Assembly: GCA_028282885.1 (NCBI GenBank)
Contig: JANQGX010000025.1
Span: 1 to 64,000, forward strand
Reading direction: 5' to 3'
Source of the DNA: SAR324 cluster bacterium
GTDB taxonomy: Bacteria; SAR324; XYD2-FULL-50-16
Length of the DNA stretch: 64,000 nucleotides
The position numbers and the translations under genes were made by a program. This document shows positions 25,643-34,448 of the stretch, piece by piece. Positions within the stretch are counted from its first letter, which is position 1. The number at the start of each line of letters is the position of its first letter. The notes under the pieces were generated by a model. That model made no database searches. It was given only the letters and a program-made list of their open reading frames with translations, and was not told the origin of the DNA.

Positions 25643-27444
25643 CGAATCCCCAGTTCAGAGAGCTTTTCCGGTGTCGGCAACCCTTCATTCGACCATCCCC
25701 TCAGCCGGTAATACTCTTCCAGCATTTCCTTCAGCGGAACAACGTTACCCTCACCGATTCCTTCCGGGTGCGGTTCTTCGGTCAACCGTTTCGGCAGGGT
25801 ATCGTCCTTACGCGAAAACCCGAGCTTGCGGTTGAACTCCCGTTCGATATTAAAAACCCGTTCCCCCAGTTGCATGATGTCCCGAGTTGTGTAGGTCTCA
25901 CCCACAGCCGCCGAATAAAACTCGGCCACCAGGCTGATGCCGTCTTCCAGGAGCATGTAGGGAAAGACACATAACCCGGCACTTTCGACAAACGCTGTTT
26001 CGTTCTGCCGCTGGATGACGTACTCGGGTTTGCCTTCTCCGCTGAACGGATCCATTGGTTCCGGAATGCCGTTCAACTCCCGCTGAATGGTGTTGCCGGT
26101 TGTGTGATTACCACCCTCCGGCGAAGTCGCATACAGCAGGCCAATTCCTACCATGCCACGGGGGTGGTAACCGGCAAACCCCTGTCCTTTTGAGCCCATG
26201 AACACTTCAGGTGCCCCGAACTTTTCTGCCAGGTGTCTTCCTCCAAGACCAGCTATCTTCCCGAAGCCTTCTCCCCGACCGATCATTTCCAGCAAACGGA
26301 TCGCAGCGGGGCCATCTCCCCATTCGAGAGAAAAACCAATTTCATTAGCTGTCAACCGATCGGTTTCAAACAACTCCATTGCTGCGGCAAGTGTCGCCCC
26401 GGCATCCATAGTATCCATACCCAGCTCGTTGCAGATGTAGTTCATCCGGGTGACTTCTTCCAGGTCACCCACAAGGATGTTGGAACCCAGCGAAAACAAT
26501 GTCTCGTATTCCGGACCGTCACCTCGTCCTTCATATTTGGAACCTTCCGGTAGGCGTGTATTTCGTCCACAGTTCAAGGCACAGCCATAACAAGATTTGC
26601 TGCGCACCAGGGTTCGATCGATAATCTCGGCACCATTAATCTCATCACCAGCCTCAAAAAAACCTTCCTGGAAGTTTTTGGTCGGCATACAGTTATTGGC
26701 ATTCATCACATCGACAAAAAGTGGTGTGCCGAATTCCCCAAAAGCCATTCCGAGTTCCGATTCCTTGACGTGATTCGAAATCGTCAGAGATTTTAGGTAG
26801 GCTTCGGGATTGGTGACGCGGACGCCCTGGCTTCCTCGAATCGCCAGAGCTTTCAAGTTCTTTGACCCCATCACGGCACCGACACCGGATCGAGCAGCAG
26901 CCCTGGAGTCATCGTTCATCACAGCGGCAAACCGGACCAGATTCTCCCCTGCAGGTCCGATGCAGGCTACTTTGGCCTCCTTGTGTGTCTCGGATTTTAT
27001 CGCTCTCTGAGCGACAACTGTGTCTGTCCCCCATATGGCAGATGCATCCCTCAGTTCAACCTGGTCATCATTGATCCACAGGTAAACCGGCTTATTCGAG
27101 CAGCCGCTGATGACGATTGCGTCATAACCGGCACATTTGAAAGCCTGCGGAAAGTAACCTCCCGAATTTGAAGAGCAGATTGTTCCCGTCAATGGACTTT
27201 TGGTCACAATCATGTATCGACCCGAACTTAGGGCACCGGTCATTGTCAGCGGCCCATTGATAAAGACAAGCATGTTTTCCGGCCCCAAGGGGTCGCATGT
27301 CATCGGCAATTCATCATAGAGCATCCTGACTGCCAGCCCTCTTCCGCCGACATAATCCCTCGCCAAATCCATATTCAACGGCTCCTTAACAATACTGCCG
27401 TCCGTCAAGTCAACCCTGAGAACAGTTCCCATCCATCCTTTCAT
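25639..27444 (-). CDS. aor: aldehyde ferredoxin oxidoreductase (tungstopterin)
   Basis: 601 residues, standard AOR length. Oxidises an aldehyde to its acid with ferredoxin as acceptor, or runs in reverse. The N-terminal pterin-binding domain shows DYVGGRGLAVRMLYDE, GPLTMTGALSSGRY, TGTICSSNSGG and RSGVGAVMGSKNLKA. The [4Fe-4S] ligands are in CYGCALNC near residue 290 and the distal Cys in ESAGLC near 490. GPEYET and MDAGATLA are further family segments. Four-base ATGA overlaps link it to the ferredoxin before it and the MoaD-like gene after it, so the three products should be made in step. Substrate range is not visible; the acyl-CoA synthetase nearby suggests a long-chain aldehyde. Confidence 0.95.
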   Translation of the reverse strand: MKGWMGTVLRVDLTDGSIVKEPLNMDLARDYVGGRGLAVRMLYDELPMTCDPLGPENMLVFINGPLTMTGALSSGRYMIVTKSPLTGTICSSNSGGYFPQAFKCAGYDAIVISGCSNKPVYLWINDDQVELRDASAIWGTDTVVAQRAIKSETHKEAKVACIGPAGENLVRFAAVMNDDSRAAARSGVGAVMGSKNLKALAIRGSQGVRVTNPEAYLKSLTISNHVKESELGMAFGEFGTPLFVDVMNANNCMPTKNFQEGFFEAGDEINGAEIIDRTLVRSKSCYGCALNCGRNTRLPEGSKYEGRGDGPEYETLFSLGSNILVGDLEEVTRMNYICNELGMDTMDAGATLAAAMELFETDRLTANEIGFSLEWGDGPAAIRLLEMIGRGEGFGKIAGLGGRHLAEKFGAPEVFMGSKGQGFAGYHPRGMVGIGLLYATSPEGGNHTTGNTIQRELNGIPEPMDPFSGEGKPEYVIQRQNETAFVESAGLCVFPYMLLEDGISLVAEFYSAAVGETYTTRDIMQLGERVFNIEREFNRKLGFSRKDDTLPKRLTEEPHPEGIGEGNVVPLKEMLEEYYRLRGWSNEGLPTPEKLSELGIR

Positions 27445-27899
27445 AAGCGGTTCTCCCGATACAGATGCTGTTGAACCTCGATCTCTTCGTTATCGACAAC
27501 CTGCAACGCTTGTGTCGCACAAGCCTGAACACATAGCGGGTTATCGCAGACCTCGCATTTTATGGCTGTCTCCCCGTACATAAAAATACACCCATACTCA
27601 CACGCCTCAATGCATTCTTCACAGCCTGTGCACTCCAACTCTTCAATCACAACGACACCTGTTGTTGCGTCCATGCTGATCGCCTCTGTCGGACAGACAT
27701 CCATGCAAGCCGGAACCGGACATTGCAGGCATACATGTGCGATATATAGACCCGACGGCTCGTTTTCAGAAACACGGATGCGGGATGCCGAAGGGCGGTA
27801 TTCAAAAATACCGTCTTTGCTAAATGTTATCGAACAGTACATCATGCAAAGATGACAGTTTGTGCACAACTCCTCTTCAAATTGGATGCGTCTTGCCAT
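27441..27899 (-). CDS. four-cluster [4Fe-4S] ferredoxin partner of AOR
   Basis: 152 residues with sixteen cysteines in four sets: CTNCHLCMMYC, CLQCPVPACMDVCP, CTGCEECIEACE and CEVCDNPLCVQACA. This is the HycB/AorA-like layout of electron-transfer subunits with four [4Fe-4S] clusters. It overlaps the alcohol dehydrogenase stop by one base and the AOR start by four, so it is almost certainly the AOR electron acceptor subunit in the cytoplasm. Confidence 0.93.
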   Translation of the reverse strand: MARRIQFEEELCTNCHLCMMYCSITFSKDGIFEYRPSASRIRVSENEPSGLYIAHVCLQCPVPACMDVCPTEAISMDATTGVVVIEELECTGCEECIEACEYGCIFMYGETAIKCEVCDNPLCVQACATQALQVVDNEEIEVQQHLYRENRL

Positions 27900-29119
27900 T
27901 ATTGTACCCCGATACAGTTTTTAATCAGTCGATCGTATTCCGGCGATCGACCGACATCAGCCGGATTGAAAATCATGCAGGGATCATTGAGACTGTGCTC
28001 GGCCAACTCCTCAACCATGGCATCACTATCCGGAAACCCGTATTCTTTCAAAGTCAGTTTGATGTCAACCCGAGAATACAGTTCCCGTAACCGTTCAATC
28101 CCCAGCCGGCCTGTTGCCTCATCCGACAAACCCACCTCCTGAACACCGAGCGCCCTGGCAATACTGGCATAGAGATGGGGAACTGCCTGAAGATTGTATT
28201 CCATCACGTGAAGGTTGCAGATTCCGACAGCCAGGCCATGGTGGATATGATGAAGAGCCCCTACGGAATGTCCGATACCGTGATCTGCTCCCGGTAGTGC
28301 CGTCTGAAAGGCTACTCCACCCATGGTTGATGCTATCAGCATCTTTGATCGAACGTCAGGATTATCAGCATTCTCCTTGTAAGCAAGCTCCAGATTATCT
28401 GCCACCATTTCAATGCAGCGAATGGAAATCGCGCTGGAAAAATCCTGGCGGTCGTTGGAAACAAAAGCGCCGATCGCATGAGTAAGTGCATCGAGGCCTG
28501 TCGCCGCCACCAAATGGCTGGGCAGAGTCTTTGTCATTTCCGGATCAAGAACCGCAAGGCGTGGAGTGAACTTATAATCGCCGAGAACAATCTTTCGTTT
28601 TTCTTCCGAATCCATCACCACCGCTCCCCAGGTTACTTCGGAACCGGTTCCGGCCGTCGTGGGGATGCAGATTATGGGCAAACACTCTTTTTCCACCAGG
28701 TGCATTCCCTCGTAGTCTTCCAGTTCCCCGCCATTGGAAGCAATTACGGCTGCGGCTTTACAAGCATCCATAACAGATCCGCCACCCAGGGCAATCCAGA
28801 AATCCGGTTCAGCATTTTTAGCGTCAGTGGCAATCTTGTAAATCTGGTTCTTTTCCGCCTCTTCTGCTACATCATCAAAAACACCGACGACTTGACGACT
28901 GGAACCGTCAAGCGCATTTAACAAGTAGTCGAGCAACCCGGCCTTGCGGACACCGGCATCAGTCACAACATACGCCCGTTTTTTTCCTTCGAATTGCCAG
29001 TCAAGGTCCAGGTCATCAGCCAGTTCATTGGTTTTGCCGTCCCCGAAAATGATCCGGGTCGGATTCCAGAACTGGAAATCCATATTTTCCAATTTGACAT
29101 TTTTAATGATTGATCCCAT
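27899..29119 (-). CDS. iron-containing (type III) alcohol dehydrogenase
   Basis: 406 residues. NAD-binding is indicated by ALGGGSVMD, with CIPTTAGTGSEVT following. The metal site is formed by the Asp of TGLDALTHAIGA and the histidines there and in DHGIGHSVGALHHIHHG. AGGGGACCT precedes the ATG at 29119; the short leader before MDFQFWNP is kept for that reason. First gene of the operon, 105-120 bases downstream of a sigma-54 promoter. It would make the aldehyde that AOR oxidises; together with the acyl-CoA synthetase a primary alcohol would be taken to an acyl-CoA. Confidence 0.93.
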   Translation of the reverse strand: MGSIIKNVKLENMDFQFWNPTRIIFGDGKTNELADDLDLDWQFEGKKRAYVVTDAGVRKAGLLDYLLNALDGSSRQVVGVFDDVAEEAEKNQIYKIATDAKNAEPDFWIALGGGSVMDACKAAAVIASNGGELEDYEGMHLVEKECLPIICIPTTAGTGSEVTWGAVVMDSEEKRKIVLGDYKFTPRLAVLDPEMTKTLPSHLVAATGLDALTHAIGAFVSNDRQDFSSAISIRCIEMVADNLELAYKENADNPDVRSKMLIASTMGGVAFQTALPGADHGIGHSVGALHHIHHGLAVGICNLHVMEYNLQAVPHLYASIARALGVQEVGLSDEATGRLGIERLRELYSRVDIKLTLKEYGFPDSDAMVEELAEHSLNDPCMIFNPADVGRSPEYDRLIKNCIGVQ

Positions 29120-29223
29120 ATAGGTCCCCTGGTTGCGCTATTGTCATTGATCTGATAACTGCATAAAAGAATCCGACAAGCAAATATCGATAAACATGTT
29201 TTTCGGCTATTTCCTTACATTTC

Positions 29224-29239
29224 GCAATAATCCTGCCAG
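29224..29239 (-). promoter_or_regulatory. sigma-54 promoter of the alcohol/aldehyde operon
   Basis: Minus-strand reading CTGGCAGGATTATTGC: GG and GC are 10 bases apart, TGGCA at -24 and TTGC at -12, only the C after TGGCA differs from consensus. The predicted start lies about 90 bases before the alcohol dehydrogenase ATG. An AcoR-like activator is encoded at the other end of the operon; its binding site should lie upstream, at about 29300-29450, but I could not define it. Confidence 0.7.
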
Positions 29240-29811
29240 ATATGGTGAAAAGAGATTTGCATACCCGATGCTTTGCTCGACTGTAGATCGGTAGACAGTT
29301 GTTTGATAAAAACTTTTGAGTATTGATGTTCGAAAGTTCAGTTGTAATTTGTGGATTTGGGAAAATGAAAAAAGTGTGGTTCGTAACCCTGGAATCATCA
29401 TTATGTTCCATACTGAAACAGCTTGTATCGCTAGCGTTATTACACATTGCTCCACATTATGACACCTTGCAAATGCTCACACCAGGTGGGGTGTTTGTGA
29501 CATTAACTCTCGCGTTTGGAGCGAAGGTCGATGTTCCTGCGTAGCTTCAGGGAAAAATTGTCGGAAAACTGTATCACTTATTCTCACTCCAGCAAAATAA
29601 AACTGGTGGTAATGTTTGGTTGTCGCCTCAATGAAAACCTTTGTTATGGGTATTAGTATCGAGAGATAAAGTGTGGCTCATACGATAATCAATCGAATTT
29701 TTCACATAAAATGCAATGTAGTGCGACAAGTACAATTGGAAGACATAGTTTGCACAAAGATTATTACACTAAATAAATGAACGTCAGTTTAAAATTCCAG
29801 CGGAGGACTGT
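29240..29811. other. intergenic, no supported gene
   Basis: AT-rich spacer between two divergent units. A 73-codon plus-strand frame at 29323-29544 has no family resemblance and no ribosome-binding site. Regulatory sites for the operon on the left are expected here. Confidence 0.35.
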
Positions 29812-30945
29812 ATGAGGTTACTGATAAAATCCCTAGCTCTGATTATTATGTTATTGGTCCTGTTCATTGCCCTGACCTTGGGTTACTGGCTGCTACGTCC
29901 GAATGCTTCAATCACAAATCAAGTCTTGAAAATTGACCCTGTGCCCGTAGTTAGTGACGGCATGCACAATGCGTTTACGGATATGATCAAATGGAAGGGG
30001 GATTACTATCTGATATTTGCTAGAAGTCCTTCGCATCTTTTTAGTGATGAATCCAGGCTTGTGCTCATGCAGTCATCGAATATGATTAGTTGGGAAGAAA
30101 TACACAGCTTTTCCATACCAGGTCAGGACATCCGTGACCCGAAATTTGCCATCTTTGATGACAGACTTTTCATGTATGTCATGAAGAATCTTGATTTTAC
30201 TGCAGAGCCTTACGGAAGCGCCTATACGTTTTCTGAAGATGGAAAGAACTGGCGCGATCTGAAAGATATCTCCCAAAAGGGATGGCTCTTTTGGCGGCCC
30301 AAAACACGCGACGGTAAAACCTGGTATATGCCGGCTTACTGGAGCGATCACGGTAAGTCGATGCTGTTGAAATCGACCAACGGAATTGACTGGGAAGTTG
30401 TCTCTGTAATTTACGAAGGCGATAGAAATGATGAAACAGCCATTACCTTCATGCCCGACGGCTCGATTATCTGTACGGCACGACTCGAAGGTTCCGATAG
30501 CTGGTTTGGCGATCCATCAGCTTCGACGCTGATTGCTACGGCAAAATATCCATATAAAAAATGGACCACAGCAAAAAGCCAGGTGACACGTCTCGATGGT
30601 CCGTTTCTTTTTACCTATCGTGAAAGGGCTTATGCCGTAGGTAGGCAGCATGTGGGATGTCCCGGCTTTCTCAATGATATAGGCAGTATTCTAGGCAGAA
30701 AGCGAACAGCCCTTTATCTTGTTACGAATGAAAAACTCGTGCATCTCTCTGATCTCCCCAGTGCGGGAGACACATCCTACGCATCCGGAATCATGGAAGG
30801 CGATACACTGGGTTTAGTCTATTATACGAGCAACCCCAGATATGATTATCCCTGGATATTGGGCATGCTGAAGAGATCGGACCTTTTATATACCACTATC
30901 GATCTGACAATCCTTGAGAAAATAGCGAAGAGCAAAACACGCTAG
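29812..30945 (+). CDS. membrane-anchored beta-propeller (glycosidase-like) protein
   Basis: 377 residues. Residues 5-27 form one membrane helix, so the rest is exported and anchored. The body contains repeated W/D blade sequences (ISWEEIHSFSIP, SEDGKNWRDLKD, STNGIDWEVVSVI) and FAIFDDRLFMYV, the pattern of five-bladed glycosidase-like or sialidase-like propellers that recur with SxDGxxW. A catalytic set cannot be fixed from sequence alone. AGCGGAGGAC precedes the ATG. It stands alone between the alcohol operon and an IS630 element. Confidence 0.65.
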   Translation: MRLLIKSLALIIMLLVLFIALTLGYWLLRPNASITNQVLKIDPVPVVSDGMHNAFTDMIKWKGDYYLIFARSPSHLFSDESRLVLMQSSNMISWEEIHSFSIPGQDIRDPKFAIFDDRLFMYVMKNLDFTAEPYGSAYTFSEDGKNWRDLKDISQKGWLFWRPKTRDGKTWYMPAYWSDHGKSMLLKSTNGIDWEVVSVIYEGDRNDETAITFMPDGSIICTARLEGSDSWFGDPSASTLIATAKYPYKKWTTAKSQVTRLDGPFLFTYRERAYAVGRQHVGCPGFLNDIGSILGRKRTALYLVTNEKLVHLSDLPSAGDTSYASGIMEGDTLGLVYYTSNPRYDYPWILGMLKRSDLLYTTIDLTILEKIAKSKTR

Positions 30946-31118
30946 GTAAGCAAAACAGGATTTTATCGAGTCATAACGAGCATGACTCACTCGAAGAATC
31001 TGATGCATATCAGAGGTAATACGTTGCAGTTTTTATTTACCCGCCGGATTGAAAATTATAGTTGAACTCGGCATCATTTCATTGCGCAAGATATATTAAA
31101 GCAAACCTTTAGTAACAA

Positions 31119-31160
31119 GTGAGATGGACTCAAGCTGTTCATTTTTTGGATTCATCTCAC
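31119..31160. terminator. imperfect stem-loop between convergent genes
   Basis: GTGAGATG (31119-31126) pairs with CATCTCAC (31153-31160), with partial extension inward around a T-rich loop. It lies 6 bases beyond the IS630 transposase stop and downstream of the propeller gene, so it may act as a two-way terminator or mark the IS end. Confidence 0.4.
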
Positions 31161-31166
31161 AGTTCC

Positions 31167-32294
31167 TCACAGGGTCATTTCTTCAACCTTATGCTTCCAG
31201 CGCGAAACCAATGACTCCTGATTCAATTTTTCAATTCCCACTGAGACCTGTCTCATAAATTCCTCTTCGTTTTGGAACTGCATTGTCATAATTATGGAAC
31301 GCAATGTCCTTGTGTAGAATAACTCGATCAGGTTCAACCAGGCTCCTTGCTTTGGTGCAAAGTTCAGATTAAACCTGCCTTGTTTTGCTTTTAGGAATCG
31401 GATTAGTTCTCTGGAAATATAGGTTGGATTCTTGTCAATGACCAATTGGATTTTCCGAGGTTTTGGATACTGGCAATCTAACAACTTTAAAAAGTTGATA
31501 AATTTTTCAGAATGGTATCGGTTAGATGCCATCGGAAAGACCTTGCCAGTATGTAAATCTATCCCTGCAAGCAAAGCTACCGATTGCTGCTCATTAGGCC
31601 TGAAATCCGGGTTTTTGCATTCTTCCGGTTTCGAGGCGTGTTTTGACTTTACAGATATATTTTTTAACGAAGGGATAAAACGATGTTCTGCACTTGAAGT
31701 AAATACAGGTTTTTGCTCGACAATAACTGTGGATTTGTTTTTTATTTCGATACTTTTGTGGGTGCAAAGAATTTTGGTTGGTTCAGGGTCGATTATTAAA
31801 TCTTCGTTCTCTAAAAGGTGTTTATTTTGAACTAATTCAAAACCATTTTTTTTCAAAATTGTATGTAATTTTCCTTTTCCAATTTTAATTAAACATTCGT
31901 GACCATGGTTAACGCAGTTTTTTTGTAGATGATTTGACAATAATGCATAGGACCAGGATTCCTTTGAATACCCGAAATTAACAGGATTTTGTTTTGCAAT
32001 TGAAAGTATCCATCGAACTGCATCGTTATTTATCTGCCTTGGGCGACCTTCTCTTGGAAGATCTTCGAGTGCAACAAGTGGATCCAAAATCAGTGCTTTA
32101 TCTATCACTCGTTCCACTAAAGGGCGGTTGGTCCCCAGTAGGTGGGCAATATCTGTAATCCTCAACCCTCTGCTATATAGTAATAAGATTTTTGCTCTTT
32201 TTATTTTCGAGTCCGGCAATATATCGCTGTTACTAATGCTATTCAGCTTCTCGATTTCCTTATCTTTTAAGTAAAGCTTCTTTCTTTTTGTCAT
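31167..32294 (-). mobile_element. IS630-family transposase
   Basis: 375 residues. An N-terminal HTH (LRITDIAHLLGTNRPLVERV, PREGRPRQI) precedes a DDE domain. The second acidic residue is in LVIDKNPTYIS and the third in GAWLNLIELFY. At the first site, where the family has SVDEKP, this copy reads VIVEQKP, so the catalytic Asp is replaced by Glu and the next Glu by Gln. Activity is doubtful. Clear terminal inverted repeats or a TA duplication were not identified by eye. Confidence 0.85.
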
Positions 32295-32681
32295 TAGTCA
32301 ATCCTCCCGGAGCAATTGTACAAACAATACAGCAGGAAGCAAAAACTATATAATTAATTTGCAATATATTTTGCTAAACGATAGAATACAAAAAATCTCA
32401 ATCAGCACTTTGTTCCATGAGATCTTGTTCTAATAGACCTAGAGAGATTGAAGTAAATTGGTACAAAGTTTAGAGAATTATGCCGACTTGCCAGGGGTGC
32501 CTGTTTGGATTAAATGCTCACAATTCTAAATGGAAGGATCACCGGTTCATTTTTCTTTCATACAGTTCTGTTTCCCAAAAACATTGTTCCCCTATACTTA
32601 AACGAGTTTCCTTTGCATTACTCATAAGAATATGCAGTCTTCTTTGGTGTTTTTTGATGATGAGAATTGAATAGGGGTGCT
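32295..32681. other. intergenic, no supported gene
   Basis: AT-rich sequence upstream of both the transposase and the response regulator. It probably holds one end of the IS630 element and the promoter of the signalling cluster, but neither can be pinned down by eye. Confidence 0.3.
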
Positions 32682-33896
32682 ATGACGAAAAAAAAGCTTC
32701 TGTTAGTCGAAGATGAAGTCATTGTCGCAATGAATACAAAGCTTAATCTTGAGGGAAACAATTTTGAAGTTACGGTAGCGCATGAAGGGATGAAAGCCAT
32801 TGAGGCGATAAAAAACGACCCATCAATAGATCTTGTCCTTATGGATATAGACCTTGGTTCGGGAATCGATGGAACTGAAACTGCAATCTCAATTCTCTCC
32901 CATCGTGATATCCCTGTTGTTTTCCTTACCAGCCATACAGAAAAACACATAGTCGATAAGGTCAAGGGGATTACCAGATATGGATATGTGATGAAAAGCT
33001 CGGGAGAATTTGTGCTGCTTGAAGCAATTACAATGGCATTTGAATTATATGAGACCAACAAACAGTTATGTGCGCAGAAAGAAAACTCAGTTCAAAATGC
33101 GACTGAACTTTCTTTTATTTATGAGCATACTCCGGTATTGCTATTGCTTCTTGACAGCGATAGGCAAGTTTACAAAGCGAATGCCGTTGCGGCTGACTTT
33201 TCAGGTTATTCAAAACAAAATCTGATAGGTAAAAGAAGTGGTGAGGCTTTGAATTGTATATATCATTTAGAGCATCCAAAGGGATGCGGCTTTAGCCCAA
33301 ATTGCCGGTTTTGTTGCCTTCGACAAATTGTTATGGAAACCTTCCAGACGGGAAAATGTCACAATAGGGTTGAAGTGATTTTACCTACGGCGAAAGATGA
33401 AGATGAAATGGAATCCGTTTTTTTGGCATCAACATCGATTTTAACTGTCAAAAAGGGAGAGTTTGTACTAGTTGCTATTGAAGATATTACTGAACTTCGC
33501 TCGATCGAGAACCAGTTCATTCTTCAAAGAGAGCATTATCGTCTTCTACACAGTCAAACTTCTTTGATGATTCATTCTATAGATGAAGATGGGGTTGTGA
33601 TCGATGTTAATGAGTATTGGCTTCAAAAAATGGGATATGACAAATCAGAGGTGATTGGTCGAAAGTCAGTTGATTTTCTAACCGACCAATCAAAAGAAAA
33701 TGCAGTGAATATTTTTCTTCCTAAGTTCTATGATACCGGATTTGTTATCGACATTTCTTACCAGTTCATCAAAAAGAATGGTGAAAAACTTCCTGTTCTT
33801 TTATCTGCTATTTCTGAAAAGGATGTCCATGGTAATTTTTCTCATTCTGTAGCGATACTTAAAGAAGTAGAAGAGAAGGTTACAACTGGCGAATGA
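32682..33896 (+). CDS. receiver-PAS-PAS protein without kinase domain
   Basis: 404 residues from the ATG preceded by AGGGGTGCT. Residues 1-120 are a receiver (LLLVEDE, phospho-Asp in LVLMDIDLGSGIDG, conserved Thr and a Lys). Residues about 135-270 are a PAS domain with the insert CIYHLEHPKGCGFSPNC, then CRFCCLRQ, a cysteine-rich motif seen in some sensor kinases. Residues 280-400 are a second PAS. No HisKA, HATPase or DNA-binding part follows, so it either passes signals by protein contact or has lost its transmitter. First gene of the plus-strand signalling cluster. Confidence 0.85.
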   Translation: MTKKKLLLVEDEVIVAMNTKLNLEGNNFEVTVAHEGMKAIEAIKNDPSIDLVLMDIDLGSGIDGTETAISILSHRDIPVVFLTSHTEKHIVDKVKGITRYGYVMKSSGEFVLLEAITMAFELYETNKQLCAQKENSVQNATELSFIYEHTPVLLLLLDSDRQVYKANAVAADFSGYSKQNLIGKRSGEALNCIYHLEHPKGCGFSPNCRFCCLRQIVMETFQTGKCHNRVEVILPTAKDEDEMESVFLASTSILTVKKGEFVLVAIEDITELRSIENQFILQREHYRLLHSQTSLMIHSIDEDGVVIDVNEYWLQKMGYDKSEVIGRKSVDFLTDQSKENAVNIFLPKFYDTGFVIDISYQFIKKNGEKLPVLLSAISEKDVHGNFSHSVAILKEVEEKVTTGE

Positions 33897-34448
33897 GAGT
33901 TACTTAACTGATTCATATCTCCGGCCTTTCCCCTCTCAGCGGATCTATCTTAAGGATTCAACCAGTGTTTGATTCAACAGTGCTCTCAACGCTGAGATTT
34001 TCGAATTGGCTAAGAACCATTGAACAAGTCATCAACCGAACAGACTTGGCGGATCTTCCCATTTTCCGGTGACAAGTCACCGACAGATCTTTCTCCGGTT
34101 TGTTTGCGAATTCTAATGTAAACATGTAAGAATACCGTGAATCTCTCGTAGTCATACTTCACTTCGCAATTGCACAACCCATTTGAAGAAAGAAAAGGCA
34201 GTCCAGATTAAGCGATTGGCTCACTTGGTTAAGCGTTTTGTACATTTGAAGTTTTAATCCTTCAATACTGCACCTTGATGTGAGCTGCGGTTTTCGCAGG
34301 TCTTGGTAAAACTTTTCTTTCAGAAGTTTCCACTAATCCGACCCTGATTGAGCAAGCAATTTCTACTTTTTCTTGTCACTGAGACATTTTTTGTGGCACA
34401 ATATTGCACAAATTTCTTGATTTTCAAAATTGTTTAGCGGGAATTCCA
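33897..34448. other. intergenic with a 16-bp palindrome
   Basis: No supported gene. CGGTGACAAGTCACCG at 34067-34082 is a perfect palindrome that could be a regulator site. TGGCACAATATTGC at about 34392 looks like a sigma-54 promoter but its GG and GC are 9, not 10, bases apart. Confidence 0.3.

Noticed and set aside
29323..29544. 73-codon plus-strand frame in the alcohol operon upstream region
   Set aside because: No ribosome-binding site and low-complexity composition; the region is better explained as regulatory spacer.
31050..32450. Terminal inverted repeats of the IS630 element
   Set aside because: Searched by eye on both sides of the transposase; no pair with matching ends and flanking TA could be defended.
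34392..34406. TGGCACAATATTGC upstream of the membrane kinase looks like a -24/-12 promoter
   Set aside because: GG and GC are separated by 9 bases instead of the required 10, so it is not listed as a promoter.
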